From: Opitutales bacterium
Lineage (GTDB): Bacteria; Verrucomicrobiota; Verrucomicrobiia; Opitutales; Opitutaceae
Length of the DNA stretch: 5,338 nt
Assembly: GCA_021772595.1 (NCBI GenBank)
Contig: JAJFLS010000053.1
Span: 1-5,338 of the forward strand
Direction: 5' to 3'
The notes below the pieces were generated by a model, which was not told the origin of the DNA, did no database searches, and saw only the letters and a list, made by a program, of their open reading frames with translations. Position 1 is the first letter of the stretch, and every line of letters begins with the position of its first letter. The position numbers and the translations under genes are program-made. Below, piece after piece: positions 1-5,338 of this stretch.

Positions 1-207
1 AAACCCGCAGCAACCCCCGCCCGACTCGAACTCTTTGACATGGAAAAAGATCCCTACGAGCAACAAAACGTGTATGGAGATCCCGCATACGCAAACGTCG
101 CGAAAAAGCTAAAAGCCCAGCTTCTCCAAATCAAACAAGACGTAGGCGACCTCGACGACGCTTACCCTGAACTTATGGAGCGCCGCGCCGAAGCTTGGAG
201 CGATTAG
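1..207 (+). CDS. Sulfatase, C-terminal fragment (5' end outside window)
   Basis: Frame 1 is open from the left edge to a TAG at 205-207, giving 68 residues. The sequence reads LELFDMEKDPYEQQNVYGDP and then a charged helical tail (KKLKAQLLQIKQDVGD) ending in AEAWSD. The pattern L-[YF]-D-x-x-x-D-P-x-E-x-x-N-x-x-x-D-P near the C-terminus is typical of type I (formylglycine) sulfatases, and both complete sulfatases in this window carry a similar block. The catalytic N-terminal domain, with the formylglycine cysteine and metal ligands, lies outside the window, so activity, export and substrate cannot be judged. The gene converges on the minus-strand sulfatase that ends at 227, so it belongs to a different transcript. 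The sulfatase assignment rests on this tail motif and the neighbourhood. Confidence 0.8.
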   Translation, partial: KPAATPARLELFDMEKDPYEQQNVYGDPAYANVAKKLKAQLLQIKQDVGDLDDAYPELMERRAEAWSD

Positions 208-226
208 CAAGCACAAGAAAACGCGA

Positions 227-1624
227 TCACATCGGGGCGATCCGTTTCGAACCGACGTCCGTCGTCAAATTCACGTGGGCATTGAAACTCTCAAAAATCA
301 GGCCGCTCTTCAATTCCGCATGGCCTGGATCGTCCCATAGGTTTTCGAATTCCCAGGGATCCTCTTGAAGGTCGTAAAGCTCGCCAAGATTCTTATCGTG
401 GTAAATCGAAAGCTTGTATCGATCCGTTCGGTACATGGTTCCGAAACTACCATCGCCTCCCGTGAAATGAGAATCCAATGCGTCAAAATATTCGCAACGA
501 ACGCTCTCGCGAATAACCGATCCCGAATTCTCTCCCCAAAGCACAGGCACCAGACTGTGCCCCTGGTGATATTCAGGAATCTCAACTCCCGTCAACGCAA
601 GCAAGGTCGCTGACAAATCAAGCAGCTCAACCAGCCCATTGCTCTGGCGGCTTCCAGCAAATTTCCCCGGCCAGGAAAAAATCAGCGGAACGCGGGTCAA
701 TCCTTCATAAAAGCGACAGCCCTTTCTCATTAGGCCATGATCGCCCAAAGTCTCACCGTGATCAGAGGTGAAAACGATAACCGTATTCTCTCGCTGTCCG
801 GTATCGTCGAGCGCCTTCAGAATACGAGCGAACTGGTCGTCGATCTGCGCAATCATCGCGTAGTATTTCGCCTGCATTTCCTTGGCGTCACAATTTTCTG
901 GCGACATGGGATCGCCCTGAAAATCGACCCTGCTTAGCTCTCGTTGCGTATCCAAATCGGACGGCTTGAAATGCGGTCCCGGCATATTCTCCGCATTAAA
1001 ACGACCCGCATACTCAGCCGGTGGAATGAAAGGCGGATGCGGATCGTATACATTGATGTTCAACAGCCACGGTTCGTCGCGCTTTTCAGAGAGGAACTCG
1101 ATCGCGCAATCCGACGCCCACTTCGTCTGGTGAAACTCCGGATCGACGCGCTCTTCCGAACTCCTCATCGCGTCGAGATCGCGTCCCTTCGCTCGAACCC
1201 AATCCGCGTACACATGCGTCCCTTCAGGCCAGTCATCACGAGGCGCGTGCGAGTGCTGCCAATAGGAGAACCCATCATCCAAACGCGGTTCAGGTCGCTC
1301 GCCCGCGCTGACCAAGTGGAACTTTCCGATCAACCCGCACACGTATCCAGAATCCGCGATCAGCTTGCTAATAAGCGGCGGAGAATCTGGAAACGTGTCG
1401 TTCCCATTTCTCGTATTGCGCGCGCGGCTTGGATACAGTCCGGTCATGAAGCTCGCCCGACTCGGAGTGCATATCGGGCTTTGGCAATACGCATGTGTAA
1501 ACGCGACGCCTTCCTCCACGAGCCTATCCAAGGTCGGAGTCTTCACATAGGGATTTCCCAACGCTCCAATCGTGTCGAAGCGTTGCTGATCCGTGCAATA
1601 CCAGAGAATATTAGGACGACTCAT
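227..1624 (-). CDS. Type I sulfatase without signal peptide (cytoplasmic, choline-sulfatase-like)
   Basis: The 465-residue product is a member of the alkaline phosphatase/sulfatase superfamily that would hydrolyse a sulfate ester. Seen in the sequence, numbered from the ATG at 1624: N-terminal strand NILWYCTDQQ with metal-ligand D12; formylglycine motif CTPSR at 52-56 followed by ASFMTG; GKFH with K101 and H103; DPHPPF with H196; SDHGE with D288 and H289; K301 in HGLMRKG; and the C-terminal block LYDLQEDPWEFENLWDDP at 416-433. The protein ends in RIAPM. All expected catalytic positions appear present. There is no signal peptide, so it probably acts in the cytoplasm. The frame can be extended to a TTG at 1663, but those 13 codons lie in the inverted repeat at 1634-1704 and look non-native, so I chose the ATG. 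No good Shine-Dalgarno precedes it. It is the last gene of the minus-strand cluster. The substrate is unknown; resemblance to choline-sulfatase and iduronate-sulfatase relatives is from recalled family pattern only. Confidence 0.9.
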   Translation of the reverse strand: MSRPNILWYCTDQQRFDTIGALGNPYVKTPTLDRLVEEGVAFTHAYCQSPICTPSRASFMTGLYPSRARNTRNGNDTFPDSPPLISKLIADSGYVCGLIGKFHLVSAGERPEPRLDDGFSYWQHSHAPRDDWPEGTHVYADWVRAKGRDLDAMRSSEERVDPEFHQTKWASDCAIEFLSEKRDEPWLLNINVYDPHPPFIPPAEYAGRFNAENMPGPHFKPSDLDTQRELSRVDFQGDPMSPENCDAKEMQAKYYAMIAQIDDQFARILKALDDTGQRENTVIVFTSDHGETLGDHGLMRKGCRFYEGLTRVPLIFSWPGKFAGSRQSNGLVELLDLSATLLALTGVEIPEYHQGHSLVPVLWGENSGSVIRESVRCEYFDALDSHFTGGDGSFGTMYRTDRYKLSIYHDKNLGELYDLQEDPWEFENLWDDPGHAELKSGLIFESFNAHVNLTTDVGSKRIAPM

Positions 1625-1633
1625 TTTCTTAAG

Positions 1634-1704
1634 GTAGCTCAGAGCTTCAGCCTGAGCATTCAATCATAAAACTTAGCACTGCTCAGGCTAAAGCACTGAG
1701 CTAC
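1634..1704. repeat. Inverted REP doublet (REPIN/BIME-like element)
   Basis: Two 25-nt arms, 1634-1658 and 1680-1704, are reverse complements with 23 of 25 positions matching and are separated by a 21-nt spacer (1659-1679). The mismatches pair 1648 with 1690 and 1643 with 1695. Each arm, read inward from its outer end, is GTAG followed by an imperfect palindrome: CTCAG, one unpaired base, GC, a four-base loop (TTCA or TTTA), GC, CTGAG. A GTAG tetranucleotide before a bulged palindrome, with two units facing each other, is the known arrangement of REP sequences and REPINs mobilised by RAYT (TnpA-REP) HUH transposases. The element fills most of the gap between the two minus-strand sulfatase genes. 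No T-run follows on either strand, so it is not a standard intrinsic terminator. No transposase is present in the window. The structure is certain; the REP assignment is inference until other genomic copies are shown. Confidence 0.8.
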
Positions 1705-1708
1705 TCAT

Positions 1709-3262
1709 TCAATTGCCCGCCACCACAGGCATTCTATCCACGAAGCCCGCCTCCGTACGCTTCAATTCCTTAATCGCCGTCCGCCGATATCTCTTCAGCA
1801 GATCGCCATAGCGATCATCTCCAGCCAAGTTGCGAAGCTCTTCTCGGTCGCTGACCACATCATAGAGTTCCTCGGGCTCCCCTTCGATCAAGGTCCTCAT
1901 ATACCTATAGCGTCCTTGGCTCAGCAACACGTACCAAGGAACGCCCGGTCCATGATACAGATTGGGATGATCCTTCGGCGGAATCGTATTCGTATCGGAG
2001 CCATACTGTTTCGCCGTGTGGACAAGCAAAGAAGGCTTTCCCCAATTCGAGTCCGGCTTTTTTAATAACGGCGTCAAATCGTATCCATGCATTGGCCACG
2101 GTTGCTCAAGTCCCGCCAGCGAAAAAAGCGTAACCGGCAAATCCACTGCCGTTACCGGCTCGGTGACAACGGTGCCTTCACTTCTATTCTCCTTCGCCAG
2201 CTTGGCCGGCAATTTAAAAATCAAAGGCGCGGCAATCGTCGCATGGTACGGAGCTACTTTCGATTTCATGCCATGCTGGCCCCAACCAAAGCCTTGATCC
2301 GACGTAAATACGATGAGCGTGTTCTCGTCCTGGCCGCTTTCCTCAAGCGCTTCGAGAAGCCGACCCACGCCTTCGTCGATCGCCAGCACGCCTTGCTGGT
2401 ATTGGCGTATCCAATCCTTCAAGGGCCGACCTGGCAGATCCTTCATTCCCACAGGTGTCGGTCCCGCTCTCTTCTTTTCCACGGGTTCTCCATCTTCACC
2501 CGGCTCCCAGAATTCCATCCGGCTCGCATACTCCGGCTTGCCTTCCCTCGGAGGATAAAGATCGCCGATCCGCGGCAGAGTCGCATCTGAGTAGGCGTCC
2601 GCGTGACGATCCGCCGGCGTAAACGGCCCATGCACCGCTCCGTAGCAAAGCCACAAATACCACGGTTTGTCGGCTGGGCGCTTTTCTCCTTTGATAAAAT
2701 CAACTGCCCAGTCCGTGTAATTGTCTGTCGTATATCCTTTGACTAGAGTCGCTTCTCCGCCATCGAATTCCGTCATTTGATCGTCGTAATAGTTGGGCGA
2801 GTTCTCCGGGTATTTTGGGCGATTCCAAACGATTTGATGATCCCAATCTCTTCCGTATCCAGAATCTACGCCTGTATGCCATTTTCCGATTTGCGCGGTG
2901 TAGTACCCTTGATCGCGCATCGACTTCGGCAGAAACCGGCATTTCTCGGGATCGTAGATATTCATCGGATTCGGACCCGTCATCCGAAGCGATTCGACTT
3001 TATGCTGCTGCAATCCTGTCAGAATAGACGCTCTCGAAGCCATGCACCACGAGCCGATATTCGCTCGAGTGAATCGGATTCCCTCGTCGGCTAAACGATC
3101 GATGTTCGGCGTACTCACCCAATGATACGCATCCTCGTACGAGCTAACCGTCCTCGTCGACTGATCGTCGGTATAGATGAAAAGTATGTTGGGCCTTTCC
3201 GCAGCAAACATTACGCAGGCAGTCATCCAACAAAGGTAGAACGAAACAGTCCGTTTAATCAT
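1709..3262 (-). CDS. Exported type I sulfatase (CxAxR-type)
   Basis: The 517-residue product is a formylglycine-type sulfatase. Residues 1-21 form a signal peptide: KR near the start, a hydrophobic core and FAA just before ERPNILFIYTDD. An alternative reading is a weak lipobox, MTAC at 13-16. Seen in order: metal ligands D32-D33; formylglycine motif CMASR at 73-77 followed by ASILTG; GKWH with K127 and H129; H211 in AVHGPF; D322-Q323 in SDQG; K333 or K335 in HGMKSK; and the C-terminal block ELYDVVSDREELRNLAGD. The motif has alanine in place of the commoner proline, an accepted C-x-[PA]-x-R variant. The second metal-site position is Q, where N or H is usual. Length is normal for the family. 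The ATG at 3262 is chosen because it gives an intact signal peptide and has a GGAG 10 nt upstream. It starts 27 bp after tctA, with no terminator between them, so co-transcription is likely. The substrate is unknown. Confidence 0.92.
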   Translation of the reverse strand: MIKRTVSFYLCWMTACVMFAAERPNILFIYTDDQSTRTVSSYEDAYHWVSTPNIDRLADEGIRFTRANIGSWCMASRASILTGLQQHKVESLRMTGPNPMNIYDPEKCRFLPKSMRDQGYYTAQIGKWHTGVDSGYGRDWDHQIVWNRPKYPENSPNYYDDQMTEFDGGEATLVKGYTTDNYTDWAVDFIKGEKRPADKPWYLWLCYGAVHGPFTPADRHADAYSDATLPRIGDLYPPREGKPEYASRMEFWEPGEDGEPVEKKRAGPTPVGMKDLPGRPLKDWIRQYQQGVLAIDEGVGRLLEALEESGQDENTLIVFTSDQGFGWGQHGMKSKVAPYHATIAAPLIFKLPAKLAKENRSEGTVVTEPVTAVDLPVTLFSLAGLEQPWPMHGYDLTPLLKKPDSNWGKPSLLVHTAKQYGSDTNTIPPKDHPNLYHGPGVPWYVLLSQGRYRYMRTLIEGEPEELYDVVSDREELRNLAGDDRYGDLLKRYRRTAIKELKRTEAGFVDRMPVVAGN

Positions 3263-3272
3263 AATTCAAACA

Positions 3273-3276
3273 CTCC
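3273..3276 (-). promoter_or_regulatory. Probable ribosome binding site of the exported sulfatase
   Basis: The minus strand reads TTGGAGTGTTTGAATTATG, placing GGAG 10 nt before the ATG at 3262. The spacing is slightly long. It lies in the 27-bp gap after tctA and supports this start codon, which also gives a complete signal peptide. Confidence 0.5.
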
Positions 3277-3289
3277 AATTTCAATACAG

Positions 3290-4783
3290 CTAATCACTCT
3301 CCGCTTCTCTTCGATATCGTTTATACAAAGGTACCGCGAGGAGCACGATCGAGACGACAACGAATATCAAAGATACCGGTCTTTGAATTATCGGCAAGTA
3401 GCTTCCATTGGACGCCATCAAACCCATTAGAAGGTTCTCCTCGGCGATCGGCGCCAGGATGAATCCGATCACAAACGGCGCTAGAGGCATCTTCATTCGC
3501 TCGAACCCGAACCCCAGCAAACCGAAGAAGAGCATCGTCCACACATCGAACATGCGCGTGGAGAGCGCGTACGAACCGATGATGCAAAAAACGAGAATGA
3601 CCGGCATCAGCAAGCTCCTCGGAATCGACGCAAGCCGGGCCAAGTAGCGAACCGCGAATATCATGAAGAAAAACATGAACGCATTAGAGACGATCATCGT
3701 TCCCATGATCGTGTAGACCATGTCCGGATTCTGCTGGAATAGCAACGGCCCCGGCTGCAGGCCGTGAATCAGCAGCCCGCCGAGCAAGATCGCATCGATC
3801 ACGCTTCCCGGAATGCCGAGCGATATCAGCGGAATCAGCGATCCCCCGATCGTCGCATTGTTCGCCGACTCCGCCGCTACGATCGCCACCTCAGACCCTT
3901 TGCCGAAACGCGCTTTCTCCTCCGGGCTCGCCATCGATTTCGCGGCGCTGTAGGCCGTCACCGATCCGATGTTCGCGCCAATGCCTGGCAGAATTCCTAT
4001 CCAAGTTCCAATGACAGATGAACGGATCAAATTGAACGCCTGATCTTTCCAATCCTTCAACTTGAACAACATATCCCGTTTTTGCTTCACGGGGATGATC
4101 GTAATTTTCTCTTCGATACGAGCGATGTCGGCGATTATCTGACTAATCGCGAACATCCCGATGAGCACTGGCAAAAGCTTAAGCCCGCCATTCAACTCCT
4201 CAAAGCCGAAGGTCAATCTCAGATTTCCCGTCGCCTTGTCGACTCCCGGTAGCGAAGCGAACACGCCGAGCGAAGCGGAGAAAAACGACCGGCTGATCGA
4301 CTTCCCTCCGATTGAAGCGATCAGCACCAAGGCTAACAAAACCAGTGAGAAGAAATCGAATGGCCCCAGCTTCGTCGAATATCGAGCGATCGGTGCCGAC
4401 AGCGAAATCAGAAACAGCCACGAAACGCATCCGCCCACAAACGAAGCCGTTATGCCCAGCCCCAAGGCTCGTCCCGGTTTTCCCCCTCTCGCCATCGGAT
4501 AGCCATCCAAAGTCGTCATGATCGACGCCGGCGTTCCCGGCATCCGCAGCAAGGTCGCCGTGATCAATCCCCCGCTCACAGCGCCCACATACATGCTGAT
4601 CAGGAGAATGAACGCGTTCACCGGATCCATGCTGAAAGTCAGTGGCAAGGTCAGCGCGATCAGCATCGCGCCCGTCAGGCCCGGAATCGCTCCCATCGTA
4701 ATGCCAAGCACCGTCCCCAGGACCACCAGAAAAATTCCTTGGACGCTGAAGAGATAGGCCGACGCTGCGTAAATATTATCCAT
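3290..4783 (-). CDS. tctA: Tripartite tricarboxylate transporter large permease subunit TctA
   Basis: The 497-residue product is the large membrane subunit of a TTT-family secondary transporter, which with TctB and a periplasmic TctC carries organic acids across the inner membrane. Family hallmarks, numbered from the ATG at 4783: the N-terminal GxxxGxIPGLTG loop (GAIPGLTG around 31-38), RMPGTPAS at 80-87, a second half with GILPGIGANIGS at 263-274, AYSAAK, the FGKGSEVAIVAAESANNA region ending near 310, and LGIPGS at 322-327. The two similar PG-containing loops reflect the internal duplication known for this family. About ten or more hydrophobic segments span the protein, and it ends in a basic tail, KRYRREAESD. 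The frame extends to a TTG at 4825, but that would overlap tctB by 38 nt and add a polar, unlike leader. The ATG lies 4 nt after the tctB stop and suits the family length. No clear Shine-Dalgarno is seen, so translation is probably coupled to tctB. The substrate cannot be read from sequence; citrate is only the prototype. Confidence 0.95.
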   Translation of the reverse strand: MDNIYAASAYLFSVQGIFLVVLGTVLGITMGAIPGLTGAMLIALTLPLTFSMDPVNAFILLISMYVGAVSGGLITATLLRMPGTPASIMTTLDGYPMARGGKPGRALGLGITASFVGGCVSWLFLISLSAPIARYSTKLGPFDFFSLVLLALVLIASIGGKSISRSFFSASLGVFASLPGVDKATGNLRLTFGFEELNGGLKLLPVLIGMFAISQIIADIARIEEKITIIPVKQKRDMLFKLKDWKDQAFNLIRSSVIGTWIGILPGIGANIGSVTAYSAAKSMASPEEKARFGKGSEVAIVAAESANNATIGGSLIPLISLGIPGSVIDAILLGGLLIHGLQPGPLLFQQNPDMVYTIMGTMIVSNAFMFFFMIFAVRYLARLASIPRSLLMPVILVFCIIGSYALSTRMFDVWTMLFFGLLGFGFERMKMPLAPFVIGFILAPIAEENLLMGLMASNGSYLPIIQRPVSLIFVVVSIVLLAVPLYKRYRREAESD

Positions 4784-4787
4784 GTCG

Positions 4788-5273
4788 CTACGGCAATTCG
4801 ATGGCGAACAATTGAGTGAATACAAAGTGGAGCCCGAACGATAGCGCCAAAGCCAGCTCCATCACCGGTAGCATTTTGCGCCGGTCGAAACCGGTCAGAA
4901 AAAGCCCGCTCGCCACAACAAACGCAGTTGTCGCCCAAACGAAAGACAGAACATCCAACCCCATCAGCAGCACATAGACGACCCCCATCGCAAACGTCCC
5001 AAATGCCAAATCGTAGCGCAGCGAATAGGCTCTATTTTCCGAAACGCTCGCCCTTGGCCCAAACCAGAGTTTTCCGAATACGACCAGGCCGAGTGTCACA
5101 ATCGAACCGATCACCCAGAGGGTCACATTCGGCAGCTTCACGCGAACTGGGAGCTTCATCTGGCTGAACGAATCCATCTTACGCCTGATTCGAGCCTGGA
5201 GCTCGTCGCCGACAATGACCCGCGGAACGATCTGCAACACCACCGAACGCTGTCGCACGTAGTCCGTCTCCAT
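4788..5273 (-). CDS. tctB: Tripartite tricarboxylate transporter small subunit TctB
   Basis: The 161-residue product is the small, four-helix membrane subunit that pairs with TctA. Hydrophobic segments lie at about 50-69, 88-106, 107-128 and 134-158. The protein ends LHFVFTQLFAIELP, matching the usual aromatic and leucine-rich C-terminus of the TctB family that stops at or near LP. Position directly before tctA supports the call. The first 48 residues are polar and charged (with ELQARIRRK around 24-32), longer than the few residues that usually precede the first helix. An internal ATG at 5177 (residue 33) has AGG 6 nt upstream and may be the true start, giving 129 residues. The start at 5273 is kept because it is 3 nt after the preceding stop codon, as expected for a tightly packed operon. 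Family assignment is good; the start is uncertain. Confidence 0.85.
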   Translation of the reverse strand: METDYVRQRSVVLQIVPRVIVGDELQARIRRKMDSFSQMKLPVRVKLPNVTLWVIGSIVTLGLVVFGKLWFGPRASVSENRAYSLRYDLAFGTFAMGVVYVLLMGLDVLSFVWATTAFVVASGLFLTGFDRRKMLPVMELALALSFGLHFVFTQLFAIELP

Positions 5274-5276
5274 CGC

Positions 5277-5338
5277 CTAGCTCAGGACCTCGGAGACGTA
5301 ATCCACAATTTCATGATCCGTCACTTTGCGAATCCACC
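5277..5338 (-). CDS. Unidentified gene, last 19 codons (possible TctC or other operon partner)
   Basis: On the minus strand an open frame enters from the right edge and ends with TAG at 5279-5277. The visible residues are WIRKVTDHEIVDYVSEVLS. This is too short to identify. In classical tct operons the periplasmic binding protein gene tctC precedes tctB, so TctC is the positional guess. However, the visible tail (an acidic helix, TDHEIVDYVSEVL) does not obviously match TctC C-termini that I recall, and an enzyme of the same pathway is equally possible. The stop lies 3 nt before the tctB ATG at 5273, which suggests a co-transcribed and coupled gene. That the frame is coding is inferred from this spacing and the absence of stops in a short stretch. 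Confidence 0.5.
   Translation of the reverse strand, partial: WIRKVTDHEIVDYVSEVLS

Larger units (their letters stand above)
227..5338 (-). other. Probable operon: upstream gene, tctB, tctA, two sulfatases
   Basis: Five consecutive minus-strand genes have gaps of 3, 4, 27 and 84 bp, with no terminator hairpin plus T-run in any gap. The 84-bp gap is mostly the inverted REP doublet. No promoter is recognisable inside the window, so the transcript probably starts to the right of 5338. The last sulfatase might be transcribed or processed separately because of the repeat. Operon structure is inferred from spacing alone. Confidence 0.6.

Noticed and set aside
944..1669. A 241-codon open frame on the plus strand, opposite the cytoplasmic sulfatase
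   Set aside because: It is antisense to a clearly conserved sulfatase, its product is rich in arginine and isoleucine with no recognisable motif, and it runs into the inverted repeat. It is a shadow of the real gene.
1634..1704. The inverted repeat as an intrinsic terminator of the exported sulfatase gene
   Set aside because: Neither strand has a T-run after the hairpin, the loop is 21 nt, and each arm forms its own hairpin. A REP doublet explains the structure better, though some effect on the transcript remains possible.
1621..1709. TCATT at 1621-1625 and 1705-1709 as a target-site duplication around the repeat
   Set aside because: Five bases can match by chance, the left copy is not adjacent to the repeat arm, and HUH-type REP mobilisation does not create target-site duplications.
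2087..2590. A 167-codon open frame on the plus strand, opposite the exported sulfatase
   Set aside because: It lies wholly antisense to conserved sulfatase sequence, and the translation is basic and low in recognisable structure, as expected for a shadow frame.
5278..5285. A second copy of the REP start, TAGCTCAG, near the right edge
   Set aside because: Only eight bases match, no palindrome follows, and the site overlaps the end of the upstream coding frame.

Overview
The window suggests a marine-type, sulfatase-rich bacterium, most likely of the Planctomycetota/Verrucomicrobiota/Lentisphaerota group. This is inferred from three sulfatases in about 5 kb, their family-typical sequence style, the moderate base composition and a REP-type repeat. 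No ribosomal RNA or other taxonomic marker is present, so the placement is tentative.

Layout. The first 207 bases are the 3' end of a plus-strand sulfatase gene that begins outside the window. Everything else lies on the minus strand and reads from right to left: the last 19 codons of an unidentified gene (5338-5277), tctB (5273-4788), tctA (4783-3290), an exported sulfatase (3262-1709) and a sulfatase with no signal peptide (1624-227). Spacings are 3, 4 and 27 bp between the first four genes. An 84-bp gap before the last gene is almost filled by a pair of inverted REP-like palindromes (1634-1704). The plus-strand partial gene and the last minus-strand gene converge, 19 bp apart.

How the genes may work together. 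TctA and TctB are the large and small membrane subunits of a tripartite tricarboxylate transporter (TTT), which takes up organic acids with a periplasmic binding protein (TctC). No TctC can be recognised here; it may lie just upstream. The two downstream sulfatases have complete formylglycine motifs (CMASR and CTPSR) and look functional. One appears exported and the other cytoplasmic. A plausible but unproven reading is a locus that removes sulfate from an organic-acid or uronate-type compound outside the cytoplasm, imports it through the TTT system, and removes sulfate again inside.

The most unusual non-coding feature is the REP doublet. Each arm carries a GTAG tetranucleotide followed by an imperfect palindrome, and the two arms face each other. 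That is the architecture of REPINs mobilised by RAYT (TnpA-REP) transposases. It ends 9 nt before the probable ATG of the last sulfatase. I found no wholly new gene system; the transporter-sulfatase linkage and the REPIN are the points most worth following up.
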